Counted from the stretch's first letter, positions 17,194 through 25,898 are shown. The stretch: DNA of 55,414 nt from UBA7803 sp049454295 (GCA_049454295.1 JBMTYG010000004.1:1-55414), one strand, 5' to 3'. The notes: a model not told the origin generated them from the letters alone. Made by a program: numbers and translations.

Positions 17194-18918
17194 TCAGTCG
17201 CGCCGCAGGGTCTCTTGGTGCACCAGACCGGCGGGATAGAGTGACGGGACCTTTTCGCCGCCAAAAGTTTGCCACATGACAAGCTGGTGGGGGTCCTCGA
17301 GGCGCAGGTCGAAGACCTTCTTGGGGAACTTCTCGCGCGTGTATTCCACTATCCTCGAATGTTGGTGCAGCATGTTGGCCGGGACGGACTTGGGGCCGAT
17401 CTGCAGGTCTGAGATCGCCACACCGGGTCGCATGTCAATGCACGCGCCGAAGATCACCAGCATGTTGTCCGTCTTCGGCAGCCGCCAAGCATCGCCCATC
17501 GCGAAGGCATGGCAGGGATCTTCGCCCAAGGCGTCGTCGGACGCCCACACCTGGCGTACGGTACGGGCCACCGGATCGACCTCATACTCGACGCCTCGGC
17601 TGAACACCTCGTTCGGCGCCTTCGGCCGGCGCGGCGGCCGCGCTTGGTGGGTACCGTTGTCGAACACCACGATGGTGCCCTTCCCGGAGACGCGGGGGTT
17701 GTGCATCCGCCAGGGCCATCGGAACGGCTCGCCGACAGGCTTCAGCATCCGGTCGGCGAGCGGTCCCCAGTCGGTCGGTTCGCCGAGGATCCAGTTGATG
17801 CGCCGGGTCTTGCGGTCGACGCTGAAGATCGCGTCCTGGAACTTCAGACCGAAGATGATCGCATCGTTCTTCGCATCGAAATCGGCGCCGTTGCCGTGCG
17901 TCCAGTCGAAGGAACCGGGAAACCCGCGGGTCCACCAGTATGTGCCCTCCGTGTAACCGATCCGCCCCGTGTCGAGGTGGTCGAACGTGTTCCATATCCA
18001 GACTTTCTTGCCGGTCTCGCGGTCGACGATCGCCACCGTGTCCCCGACGACGTCTCGCGGCCCGCGCGGCAGCGCCGGATCGAATTCGTCGAGGAAACCG
18101 TCCTCGATGCGTCGCTGCTCCGCGGTGAACAGCAGGAAGTTGCCGTCGGGCATCTCGTGGGGCAAGTGATGGACGATGCGCGCGTCGACCGCGAGGCCCT
18201 TGGCGCCGAGGTCGCGCGCGCGTTGGGAGACGAGCTGGCGCTGCACGACGCCACGGAAGTCAATCTCGCGCGCCACGCCGTCTGCCGTGTTGTAGAGGAT
18301 GTTGCCGTTCTTCAAGCGGGATATGCCAGCGATGCGGTCAGGCGACTCGTAGTACCAGACGACCCTGCCTTGGACATCGAGTGCGAGCAGCAGGCCCCAA
18401 TCGAGCGTGAACCGGGACTGCGCCGGCGTCAGGTCGATGGCCCGCCCGAGCGCCCGGCGACGCACCGACAACAGGAAATATCCCGGCTCCTGGCGGGCGG
18501 CGTCCGCGCGCCGCAGTTCCATCGGCGGGAAGTCCATCCGCCCCGCCGGCACCGCAGGCGTGACATAGGTGAGCTTCCGGCTCGTGGCACCGATGGCCCC
18601 TTTTTCATCCCTGAGCGTGACCTGCAACTCGTAGCGATGCCCCGAAGGCAGGCCCAAGATCGGCAACCCGGCCACGGGATCGGCCTCCGGCCCGAACACG
18701 AGCTCTCGCGTCTCTCCTGCGCCCTCGATGCGGACAAGGGCCGTGGATGGCGCGCTCGACGCATATCGCAGGAACGCTACTAGCGGCGCCCGCCGGTTGT
18801 CGTTCTGGTCGATGACCGGTTCCCGCGTGAACACCGGCGCGCCGACAGCGAACGCCTCTCCCGCGAGGAGGACCGACCACGCCACCAACGCGACCGCCCG
18901 CAACTGACTTCTCTTCAT
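17194..18918 (-). CDS. Arylsulfotransferase (ASST)-family periplasmic protein, copy 1
   Basis: Probably periplasmic beta-propeller enzyme. In this family it transfers sulfate from a phenolic sulfate to another phenol through a sulfo-histidine. A signal peptide is visible (residues 1-24, ending AGEAFA). Three conserved histidine motifs lie in order: IVHHLPHEMPDG (250-255), FDWTHGNG (H341) and MHNPRVS (H406), comparable to the catalytic His set of E. coli AssT. Length 574, equal to copy 2 at 48614-50338, and the two are clear paralogs. A strong GAGGAGG precedes the ATG. It sits between an aldehyde dehydrogenase (37 bases) and the sulfatase (17 bases) in one operon. Whether it moves sulfate or has drifted to another role is open. 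Confidence 0.85.
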   Translation of the reverse strand: MKRSQLRAVALVAWSVLLAGEAFAVGAPVFTREPVIDQNDNRRAPLVAFLRYASSAPSTALVRIEGAGETRELVFGPEADPVAGLPILGLPSGHRYELQVTLRDEKGAIGATSRKLTYVTPAVPAGRMDFPPMELRRADAARQEPGYFLLSVRRRALGRAIDLTPAQSRFTLDWGLLLALDVQGRVVWYYESPDRIAGISRLKNGNILYNTADGVAREIDFRGVVQRQLVSQRARDLGAKGLAVDARIVHHLPHEMPDGNFLLFTAEQRRIEDGFLDEFDPALPRGPRDVVGDTVAIVDRETGKKVWIWNTFDHLDTGRIGYTEGTYWWTRGFPGSFDWTHGNGADFDAKNDAIIFGLKFQDAIFSVDRKTRRINWILGEPTDWGPLADRMLKPVGEPFRWPWRMHNPRVSGKGTIVVFDNGTHQARPPRRPKAPNEVFSRGVEYEVDPVARTVRQVWASDDALGEDPCHAFAMGDAWRLPKTDNMLVIFGACIDMRPGVAISDLQIGPKSVPANMLHQHSRIVEYTREKFPKKVFDLRLEDPHQLVMWQTFGGEKVPSLYPAGLVHQETLRRD

Positions 18919-18954
18919 CGATGCCTCCTCTTCCCGTACGAACGGTGGAGCTTG

Positions 18955-20433
18955 TCAGTCCACCGACCAGGATATGTGCTTGGTCTGCAAGAACGCCTCG
19001 AGCCCCTCGATCCCGTGCAGGCGACCGAGCCCGCTCTCCTTGTACCCGCCGGTCTCGATCTCGGCGTGCATCCGCAAGTGTTGGTTGATCCAAACAGTGC
19101 CAGCCTGGATGCGTGCCGCGAGCCTCTGACCGGCTCGCAGATCGGCCGTCCAGACGCTGGCGGCAAGACCGAACCGTGAATCGTTGGCGCGGGCGACCGC
19201 CTCCCCGTCGTCGCGCACGGGGCAGATCGACAACAACGGTCCGAAGACTTCGTCATGCAGCAACGGCGAAGTCGGATCCTCGACCCGGACCAGTCCCGGG
19301 CTGAGGAAATGGCCGGCCGACGGCAGCGCAACGGGGATGCCAGCCTCAAGCAAGACCTTTCCCATACGCCCGCCCTGCGCGGCCAGGTCGAGCAAGCGGT
19401 CGCGGGCAGCGCAGGTGATGAGCGGACCCATCTGCGTCGCCGGGGCGTGCGCGGAGCCGACGACGGTGGCGCGCAGCCGCACGAGGAGACGCTCGGTCAA
19501 GGCTACGGCGACGCTGTCGTGCGCGAACACGCGGCTCGCGGCGACGCAGACCTGCCCGGAATGGCTGAGGGCCGCGCGGACGATGCCCGCCGCCGCCGCG
19601 TCGATGTCGGCGTCCGCGCGCACGATGCACGGCGCGTTGCCGCCGAGCTCGAGGTTGAGCCGCTTCATCGTCGCGGCGGCGGACGCCATGATGCGCTTCC
19701 CCACCGCGGTGCTGCCCGTGTAACTCACGACATCGACGCGGGGCGAAGCGACGAGGGCGGCGGCGAACTCGCTGCCCGGCTCATGGACCAAGTTGATCGC
19801 GCCCTTGGGCATCCGAGCATCCTCCGCGAGCAGCTCGATGACCCGCGTCGTTACCAGCGCCGCCTCGGGATGGGCTTTCACGACCGCCGTGCAGCCCGCC
19901 GCGAGGGCGGGTGCGAGGGAACGGACCAGCAGAGTTACAGGCGCATTCCAAGGGACGATGATCGCCGCGACTCCGAGCGGCTCACGCGCGAGCATGGCCA
20001 TCAAGCCCGGCTCGACCTCGGTCACCCGCCCGAATATGTTCCTGGCGAGACCTGCGTAGTAACGCAGTTCGGAGACGCCGGCGGCCACCTCGTGCTCGGC
20101 GTCGTGGTGCAGCTTACCGTTCTCGGCGGATAGCAGCGCCGCGACCTCGCCCTTGACATGCTCCAAGCGAGCCGCGAAGTCAGCGAGGACGGCCGCCCGC
20201 AGCCGTGGGCTCCGGGACCATCGGCCGTCGTCGAAGGCAGTACGCGCGGAAGACACGGCGGCGTCGAAGCTGGCCGCATCCGACGGTGTGTAGAACCCGA
20301 CGGTCGCGCCGGTGGAGGGATCGAAGCTCGGCAAGGCGTCCGACGCCTCACCGACCCACGCCCCGCCGACAAGGCATCGGGCAAGCGCGGGTCTCTCTTG
20401 ATGGATCAGGGCGCTCACGATGTCTTCCCTCAC
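18955..20433 (-). CDS. Aldehyde dehydrogenase (NAD(P)-dependent), island copy 2
   Basis: 492-residue aldehyde dehydrogenase with N163 (VPWNAP), E262 (LNLELGG) and C296 (SHSGQVCVAASR). It is a close paralog of the 12002-13483 enzyme, including the C-terminal GGYKESGLGRLHG and QTKHISWS. The GTG start at 20433 forms a GTGA overlap with the stop of the amidohydrolase gene, so the two are translationally coupled. An aldehyde made by, or together with, the amidohydrolase product is a likely substrate; this is inference from order alone. Confidence 0.9.
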   Translation of the reverse strand: MREDIVSALIHQERPALARCLVGGAWVGEASDALPSFDPSTGATVGFYTPSDAASFDAAVSSARTAFDDGRWSRSPRLRAAVLADFAARLEHVKGEVAALLSAENGKLHHDAEHEVAAGVSELRYYAGLARNIFGRVTEVEPGLMAMLAREPLGVAAIIVPWNAPVTLLVRSLAPALAAGCTAVVKAHPEAALVTTRVIELLAEDARMPKGAINLVHEPGSEFAAALVASPRVDVVSYTGSTAVGKRIMASAAATMKRLNLELGGNAPCIVRADADIDAAAAGIVRAALSHSGQVCVAASRVFAHDSVAVALTERLLVRLRATVVGSAHAPATQMGPLITCAARDRLLDLAAQGGRMGKVLLEAGIPVALPSAGHFLSPGLVRVEDPTSPLLHDEVFGPLLSICPVRDDGEAVARANDSRFGLAASVWTADLRAGQRLAARIQAGTVWINQHLRMHAEIETGGYKESGLGRLHGIEGLEAFLQTKHISWSVD

Positions 20434-21449
20434 GCGGCCAGCTTCAGACCGGTCAAACGCAACGCATTGCCTTCGTAGATCTTTCGGCGGTCCGACTCGT
20501 CAAGACCGAGACCATCGATGCATTTGATCGTCTCGCGGATGTACATCGGACCTTTCTCAGGGTCGAACGGCGCGTCGGACGCGAAGACCATATTGTCGAT
20601 CCCGAAGAAGTCCAGCGCACAACGGATAGCGGCACTCGAGCCGAAGGTCGCCGTATCGGCGTAGAATCCGCGAAAGTAGTCGATGGGGCGCTTCTTCAGT
20701 TCCTTGAGCAAAAGCGAATAGTCTACGCTGGAGGTGCGGCTGCCTAGCTGGTCCCAGCCGGGGCCGACCCGCCCCTCGAAGAAGGAGACCATGCCGCCGG
20801 CATGATGGGCGATGACCTTGAGATCCGGAAGTTCGTCCATGATTTTCGAGAACACGAGGCGTGCGAGAGCGACGCTGGTCTCGTATGGCCAGCCGAAGGC
20901 CCACCAGATCTCGTAATGCGAACGATCCTCGGTCTTATAGTCGGCGAAATTCGCGCCACGTGCCGGATGGATCCAGAGAGGCTTACCGCTGCCTGCGATC
21001 AACCGCAATATCGGACGGTACTCAGGGTGATCAAGCGGCTTGCCGTTGGTGTTCGAATACAGCTGGATACCGACCGCGCCCAGTTTGTTCAACGCACGAT
21101 CAGCCTCCGCCAATGCGGCATCGGCATCGTTCATCGGCAAAGACGCGATGAAACCCGGGAACCTGGTCGGGTGGTCAGCGACCAGTTCCGCCATCCCGTC
21201 ATTTCCGAGGCGGGCAAGTTCCGCCGCAACCGCCGGCGAGCCCGCCAACTCGAGCGGCGGCGAGGCGAGCGAGAGGATCTGGCAGTAGCCTTCGAACCGG
21301 TCCATCACTCGGAACCGCTCGTTGAGATCGACCATCATCGGCACCATCTCACTGCGACGGGTGATGTCCATCATCCTGGGCATAACTTCCTTGAACCGGA
21401 GGTAGAAGGCTTTCGGCCAGATGTGGTTGAACATGTCGATCTTCTTCAT
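20430..21449 (-). CDS. Amidohydrolase-2 family protein (ACMSD/decarboxylase-like) with altered first metal motif
   Basis: 339-residue TIM-barrel protein related to ACMSD, gamma-resorcylate decarboxylase and LigW-type decarboxylases, which remove a ring carboxylate with a Zn or Mn ion. Expected metal ligands are seen at H161 (PLWIHPARG), H215/H216 (VIAHHAGG) and D292 (FASDAPFD). The N-terminal H-x-H motif reads M-F7-N-H9 (IDMFNHIWP), so the first His is replaced by Phe. I believe a subgroup with this FNH form exists, but cannot verify that here. Start ATG 21449 has a GGAG just upstream. The context, with a GST-like etherase and an aldehyde dehydrogenase, fits decarboxylation or hydrolysis of an aromatic intermediate. 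Confidence 0.8.
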   Translation of the reverse strand: MKKIDMFNHIWPKAFYLRFKEVMPRMMDITRRSEMVPMMVDLNERFRVMDRFEGYCQILSLASPPLELAGSPAVAAELARLGNDGMAELVADHPTRFPGFIASLPMNDADAALAEADRALNKLGAVGIQLYSNTNGKPLDHPEYRPILRLIAGSGKPLWIHPARGANFADYKTEDRSHYEIWWAFGWPYETSVALARLVFSKIMDELPDLKVIAHHAGGMVSFFEGRVGPGWDQLGSRTSSVDYSLLLKELKKRPIDYFRGFYADTATFGSSAAIRCALDFFGIDNMVFASDAPFDPEKGPMYIRETIKCIDGLGLDESDRRKIYEGNALRLTGLKLAA

Positions 21450-21519
21450 TCATCGCTCCTTGCCATCTCGTTCATATCTTCAGGACGCCTCACCTGCGCG
21501 CGGCAGGCTGACGAGTTTT

Positions 21520-22320
21520 TCAGCCCTCGAGCAGCGCTTTTGCCTCCGGCCAGCTCTCGGTGCCGAAGGTCAGCAGGTCGCGAGTCAAGTCCGGCGGACA
21601 CTCGTCGAGGAAGGTCACCTTGAAAGTCTTGCGTGCTCGGAGCCGCTCGAACCAATCGTCCACTCGTGGTCGCTTCGCCCACATAGCCGTCATCCCCAAC
21701 ATCGCGAGCCTGTTGAGGTACGGCGCCATGGCCACGTCAGCCAAGGAGAATGTCTCCCCGGCGAGCCACGGACCCTCCATGAGCGCATCCTCCATCTTCT
21801 GGAGGTAACGGTCATAAAGCCGGAACTTCTCGGCCACACCAGGGGTGCGGAATCCCATCGTCACCAGTTGTTTCTTCCGCTCGTGCCACTGGGGCGTCAC
21901 GGATAGGGGGGGCGTGCTGTCGAGGAAGCGCTTGAGGTCGGCGGCTGGAAGCCGGTTAAGGATGTGGCGGTGACACGAGACGAACGTCACCTCGCCGCAG
22001 GCCGGATGGACATCTTCATCGACCGCTTTGGTCCACAGCCGCATCTTCGCCCGACCGAGCGCCGTTGACGGCCTAAGGGGAGGCTCAGGGAAGACATCGT
22101 CGACGTACTCAGCGATGACGGTGGATTCGACGATGACGTGACCGTCATGAACCAACGTGGGGACGACCCCTTTCGGATTGAGGGACATATATTCGGGCGA
22201 GAATTGGTCGCCCTTAAGGATGTCCAAATAGACGCCGTCCCACGGTATGCCCTTCTCGTTGATCGCGAATCTCGCCTTTGCGGCACATACGGATGAGCCA
22301 TGGTGGTACAGCGTTATCAT
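21520..22320 (-). CDS. Glutathione S-transferase, LigF-like (beta-etherase candidate)
   Basis: 266-residue GST. The thioredoxin-like domain covers residues 1-80 (ITLYHHGSSVCAAKARFAI, NPKGVVPTLVHDG with cis-Pro, ESTVIAEYVDDVFPEP). The helical domain covers about 95-260. The segment DVFPEPPLR...RAKMRLWTKAVDED strongly recalls LigF, which cleaves the beta-aryl ether of lignin dimers with glutathione. Related GSTs also serve as reductive dehalogenases or isomerases, so the etherase role is a hypothesis. I start at ATG 22320, at the first beta strand; the longer frame has an unlikely 18-residue N-terminal extension. First gene of a five-gene minus-strand operon, with two operator candidates upstream. 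Confidence 0.8.
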   Translation of the reverse strand: MITLYHHGSSVCAAKARFAINEKGIPWDGVYLDILKGDQFSPEYMSLNPKGVVPTLVHDGHVIVESTVIAEYVDDVFPEPPLRPSTALGRAKMRLWTKAVDEDVHPACGEVTFVSCHRHILNRLPAADLKRFLDSTPPLSVTPQWHERKKQLVTMGFRTPGVAEKFRLYDRYLQKMEDALMEGPWLAGETFSLADVAMAPYLNRLAMLGMTAMWAKRPRVDDWFERLRARKTFKVTFLDECPPDLTRDLLTFGTESWPEAKALLEG

Positions 22321-22439
22321 TCTCAATTCTCGTATTCCAGTGTCTGCGGGACCACGGTCGTGGTGCACGTCCAAAATATCGTTGTGTCGAGGGAACGCCC
22401 AGCAAAACGCATGAGCACAGTCAACTGCGTCATTCTATT

Positions 22440-22450
22440 TTGTTCAACAA
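22440..22450. promoter_or_regulatory. GntR-type operator candidate TTGTTCAACAA
   Basis: Perfect 11-base palindrome with a T-run after it, 120 bases upstream of the GST start on the minus strand. It carries the same GT-N3-AC core as the other island sites, but with a different central triplet. Confidence 0.55.
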
Positions 22451-22604
22451 TTTTTTTCTACAGTGGCTTGGTCGTACAGTTAGTCAAGATAAGTCGGCTC
22501 AACTGCCCCAGCCGATGCACGCCTGAAAACTCGGCTTAACACGCGAGTTGACCAGCCCAGATACCCTCGTTCAATATCCGCTCTGGACAACTAACACTCC
22601 AGAG

Positions 22605-22615
22605 ATGTGGTACAT
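22605..22615. promoter_or_regulatory. GntR-type operator candidate ATGTGGTACAT
   Basis: Near-palindrome with the GT-N3-AC core, 20 bases downstream of the crotonase stop and 285 upstream of the GST start. It would be a second, distal site for the GST operon. Confidence 0.45.
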
Positions 22616-22634
22616 CAGTTGTCGACTGATCGAC

Positions 22635-23411
22635 TCACTTGGCGAAGAAACCTGCCACTCCCTGACGTGCCTGTTCAGACCGGAAGACCTCCCGTACCGC
22701 AAAGCCTTCGGCCGAGAAGTCAACGCCTGTATGCCGCCCCATGTATGCATCTACGCAGGCGCGGATCCCACGGATTGAGCTCGCGCTGCGACCGGTGACC
22801 TCTGCCCCAAGGTTCAAGGCGGCCTGAAGAACGTCTTCACCATCGAGACATATCCGGCTGATCAACCCGGCGGACGCCGCCTCAGCCGCCGAAAGCACCC
22901 GCCCCGTCAGCATCATCTCCAACGCTCGCCCGGAACCGACAAGCGCTGGGAGGAACTGCGTCCCCCCGTAGGCGGGCATCAAGCCGAGCTTGATCTCCGG
23001 CAGCGAGACCCGGGCGTGGGGGGCAGCAATCCGCAAGGTGCATGCCATCGCGAGCTCGAGGCCCCCACCGAACGCCACGCCGTTGATGGCAGCGATGCTC
23101 AGCACTTTGGATCGGGAGAGTCTAAGAAACAGTTCCCTGGCTATTGCCGCCTGCACCGTCATTGAATAGGCATCGGCATGCCGCAACTCATCGAGGTCTG
23201 CCCCGGCAGAGAAGGCGCGATTCCCCTCGCCGGTGATGACGAGCAAGCGGCTTCCCTGCCGCTCCATGTCGTCGAGACACCGAGCGAGAGCGGTGAGTAC
23301 AGAACGACTGATCGCATTCAGTTTGTCGGGTCTCGCCAGCCGGAATACGGTGGCATTTTCGACGACCCAAGTCACACTGTCGGTGTTGTTAGGCGTAGCA
23401 ACTACACTCAT
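22635..23411 (-). CDS. Enoyl-CoA hydratase/isomerase (crotonase) family protein
   Basis: 258-residue crotonase. The oxyanion-hole segments are AFSAGADL and NGVAFGGGLELAMAC. Both acidic positions of classic hydratases are kept, the Glu of LPEIKLGLMPAYGG and the Glu of SGRALEMML. This supports hydration, or hydration with retro-aldol cleavage, of an aryl-propenoyl-CoA. With the acyl-CoA synthetase and aldehyde dehydrogenase of the same operon it resembles the CoA-dependent ferulate route (synthetase, hydratase-lyase, vanillin dehydrogenase). ATG at 23411 has GGTGGAG upstream and is preferred over GTG at 23420. Confidence 0.88.
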   Translation of the reverse strand: MSVVATPNNTDSVTWVVENATVFRLARPDKLNAISRSVLTALARCLDDMERQGSRLLVITGEGNRAFSAGADLDELRHADAYSMTVQAAIARELFLRLSRSKVLSIAAINGVAFGGGLELAMACTLRIAAPHARVSLPEIKLGLMPAYGGTQFLPALVGSGRALEMMLTGRVLSAAEAASAGLISRICLDGEDVLQAALNLGAEVTGRSASSIRGIRACVDAYMGRHTGVDFSAEGFAVREVFRSEQARQGVAGFFAK

Positions 23412-23426
23412 TGTCTCCACCCTCTG

Positions 23427-23555
23427 CTAATGATGATGGGCGGCGTTACCACACCGCTGCAGATCTTCAATCTCTGATTCGGATGACCAAGCCCGCGCGG
23501 TCGCATCGAAAAGTCGGGCAGGCGTAGCGGTCACAGTACGTTCCAGCGTCATCAT
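23427..23555 (-). pseudogene. 42-residue ORF resembling the N terminus of an SRPBCC/AHSA1-type protein
   Basis: Its start forms an ATGA overlap with the stop of the nitroreductase gene, and it ends 15 bases before the crotonase start. The first residues, MTLERTVTATPARLFDA, look like the opening strand and loop of AHSA1-like START-domain proteins. These normally have about 140-160 residues. Here the frame stops after 42 with no continuation. It is most likely a remnant left by a deletion, or a coincidental coupled small peptide. No function is claimed. Confidence 0.35.
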
Positions 23556-24223
23556 CGATTGACGAACGTGACCACTTCTTCGAGGCTCGCCCGTTCGGTG
23601 ACGAGTGTATTTACCGCCGCGGCGGGCTCGGCCCAACCTATCGCCATACCGCAGAAAACGATCTGCTCAACCGGGATCGCGCATGTTTTCCTTATGTGAC
23701 GATGCCACACCGATACAGATTCCATCGGACAGGTACCCAATCCCCGTTCGTGGGCAAGTAGCATGACGCTCTGGATGAACATGCCTAAGTCGGCCCACTG
23801 CCCTTGTTGCATGCAACGATCGATGGAGAATATGAACGCCATAGGCGCATCGAAAAATCGGTAATTCCGTTCGAAGTTTGCGCGTCTTCCCTGCTTATCA
23901 TCCCGTTGAATGCCAAGACAAGCGAAAAGCATCTCGCCGTTTCTGAAGCGGCGGCTGCGATAAGGCTCCCTCAAGTCCGGAGGATAGATCAGGTACTCCG
24001 GCTCATCACCCTCTGGAGTGATAGACATGCTGTCCGAAATCGTTGCGACGAGGTCGCGGAGCGGTTCCCCATCGAGCACATGGACGTGCCATGGCTGCAG
24101 GTTGCCTCCGGATGGCGTCCGCAGCGCGATTTGTAGGATCTCTGAGGCCAACTCCCTGGGGATGTCGCGCGAGGTGAACCGCCGGCTGGACCTGCGGGTC
24201 AGGAGTGCTTCTGAAACGTTCAT
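23552..24223 (-). CDS. Nitroreductase-family flavoprotein
   Basis: 223-residue FMN-binding oxidoreductase. Family marks are TRRSSRRF (FMN phosphate contact), LRTPSGGNLQPWHVHVLDGE and the C-terminal GLGTCPMESVSVW and FCGMAIGWAEP. These enzymes transfer electrons from NAD(P)H to nitro groups, quinones, enones or halogenated phenols; the substrate cannot be read from the sequence. It lies between the acyl-CoA synthetase (58-base gap) and the crotonase in a minus-strand operon. Reduction of a conjugated double bond or a quinone formed during aromatic breakdown is a reasonable guess. Confidence 0.88.
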   Translation of the reverse strand: MNVSEALLTRRSSRRFTSRDIPRELASEILQIALRTPSGGNLQPWHVHVLDGEPLRDLVATISDSMSITPEGDEPEYLIYPPDLREPYRSRRFRNGEMLFACLGIQRDDKQGRRANFERNYRFFDAPMAFIFSIDRCMQQGQWADLGMFIQSVMLLAHERGLGTCPMESVSVWHRHIRKTCAIPVEQIVFCGMAIGWAEPAAAVNTLVTERASLEEVVTFVNR

Positions 24224-24281
24224 GCACAGTCCAACGCATCACATAAAGCGTCGCCGGCCTTGTTCGAGCATGACTTTCCTC

Positions 24282-25898
24282 TCACGTCCGTCCCCATTCC
24301 CTCTCCCTTAATTCCAAACGGCGTATCTTTCCGCTTACGGTCTTTGGCAGGGAGTCGACGAACTCAATCTTCCTCGGGTACTTGTATGGCGCGGTCACTC
24401 GCTTCACATGCTCTTGGAGTTCGCGGGCGAGATCCTCATTCGGGACCGTTCCCGGGACCAGTATGACGAAGGCCTTGACGACCTCTCCCCGAGTACCATC
24501 CGGGCTCGACACTACCGCCGCTTCGGCGACCGACGCATGCTCGATCAACGCGCTTTCCACCTCGAAAGGCCCGATCCGGTAGCCCGCAGACAGGATCACA
24601 TCATCGGCCCGTCCTACGAACCAGAAGTACCCGTCCTCGTCGACGTAAGCGCGGTCGCCCGTCAGGTACCAATCCCCCCGACGGGTAGCGCGCGTCCGAT
24701 CAGGATCGTTCCGATACTCCTTGAAAAATCCTTGCGGGGCGACCGGGCTCACCTTCAAGCCGATATCGCCTTCCTGCCCGGCAGGAAGTGGATTACCATT
24801 TTCGTCGATGATCCGAAGCTCGATGCCGGGCGCGGGTTTCCCCATCGAGCCTGGTCGGACGGGCAGTCCGGGCCAATTGCAGCACAACAAGGTCGTCTCC
24901 GTTTGGCCGAATCCATCACGGATAGTCATGCCGGTGGCCTGCTGCCAAATCTGGATGATCTCGGGGTTCAACGGTTCGCCCGCGGCGACGCAATGGCGCA
25001 AGGAACGGAACGTCGCGGCCGTAAGGTCCTCGAGGACCAACATTCGATAGACGGTGGGTGCACCGCATAACGTCGTGATCGGATGTTTCGCGAGCAACTG
25101 CAGCACTTTGCTCGACGAGAACCCCGAGGTATGGTGGACAAAAATGGCTGCTCCACAGTGCCAAGGACCGAAATAACTGCTCCAAATCGCCTTAGCCCAA
25201 CCCGTGTCGCTGATGTTCCAATGCAGGTCGTCGGGACCTAGATCCAGCCAATACGTCCCGGTGACCCGGTGACCGATTGGGTAACTGTGCGTGTGGATGC
25301 ACATCTTTGGATACCCAGTGGTACCTGAAGTGAAGTAGCACAGCGCCTCGTCTTGACTGAGTGTGTCTGCGGTCTCGTAGACGTCGGAAGCGACAGCGAA
25401 CTCAGCAGCGTAATCGATCCAACCCGACCGCGGGCCGTCGATGACCAACCGGGCCTTAAGCGCGGGACAGGCCTCGGCGACCTGTTCCACTTTGTCGGCG
25501 TTGGCGGCATCAGTGACGATCGCCACCGCACCGCTGGCGTTCAACCTGTACTTGAGGTCGGCGGCCGACAGTTGGGTCGTGCCTGGTGCGACGACGGCGC
25601 CCATGCGAAGACCAGCAGTCAAGACATCCCACCACTCGCTCTGCCGACCCAAGATGAGAAGGAAGGTATCGCCTCGCCTCACGCCAGCGGCGGCCAACAC
25701 GTTGGCCACCTTGCGCGAGTCGCGTGCGACCTCAGAGTAGGTCCTCCGACGCAAGGCGCCATGGTCGTCCACCCACAACATCGCGAGCTGGTCCGGGTCA
25801 CCCCGAGCCCATTCATCAACCACATCGCGTACAAAGTTGTAGCGCTCTGGACGCTCCCATTTGAAGTTTCGCACGACGTTGTCGAAATCTTCTCTCAT
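24282..25898 (-). CDS. AMP-forming acyl-CoA synthetase (medium-chain / aryl acid type)
   Basis: 538-residue adenylate-forming ligase that would activate a carboxylic acid to its CoA thioester. Core motifs: LCYFTSGTTGYPKM (P-loop), DGFGQTETTLLCC (A5), YLTGDRAYVDEDGYFWFVGR (A7-A8 hinge), and the A10 Lys in LPKTVSGKIRRLEL. The pattern DLGPDDLHWNISDTGWAK recalls the medium-chain/benzoate ACSM group rather than 4-coumarate ligases. I start at ATG 25898, with GGGGG just upstream, rather than GTG 25904. Its position before the crotonase and after an aldehyde dehydrogenase suggests activation of a phenylpropanoid or aliphatic side-chain acid. Confidence 0.9.
   Translation of the reverse strand: MREDFDNVVRNFKWERPERYNFVRDVVDEWARGDPDQLAMLWVDDHGALRRRTYSEVARDSRKVANVLAAAGVRRGDTFLLILGRQSEWWDVLTAGLRMGAVVAPGTTQLSAADLKYRLNASGAVAIVTDAANADKVEQVAEACPALKARLVIDGPRSGWIDYAAEFAVASDVYETADTLSQDEALCYFTSGTTGYPKMCIHTHSYPIGHRVTGTYWLDLGPDDLHWNISDTGWAKAIWSSYFGPWHCGAAIFVHHTSGFSSSKVLQLLAKHPITTLCGAPTVYRMLVLEDLTAATFRSLRHCVAAGEPLNPEIIQIWQQATGMTIRDGFGQTETTLLCCNWPGLPVRPGSMGKPAPGIELRIIDENGNPLPAGQEGDIGLKVSPVAPQGFFKEYRNDPDRTRATRRGDWYLTGDRAYVDEDGYFWFVGRADDVILSAGYRIGPFEVESALIEHASVAEAAVVSSPDGTRGEVVKAFVILVPGTVPNEDLARELQEHVKRVTAPYKYPRKIEFVDSLPKTVSGKIRRLELREREWGRT

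Larger units (their letters stand above)
22321..22634. other. Intergenic promoter region upstream of the GST operon
   Basis: 314 bases between the crotonase 3' end and the GST start. It contains two palindromes of the island type (22440-22450, 22605-22615) and an AT-rich stretch near 22430-22460. I see no gene; small open frames here have no start context. It separates the TPP-to-crotonase unit from the GST-to-sulfatase unit. Confidence 0.55.

Noticed and set aside
17509..18783. 424-residue plus-strand frame opposite arylsulfotransferase copy 1
   Set aside because: Antisense shadow without a signal or domain; the minus-strand gene has full family motifs.
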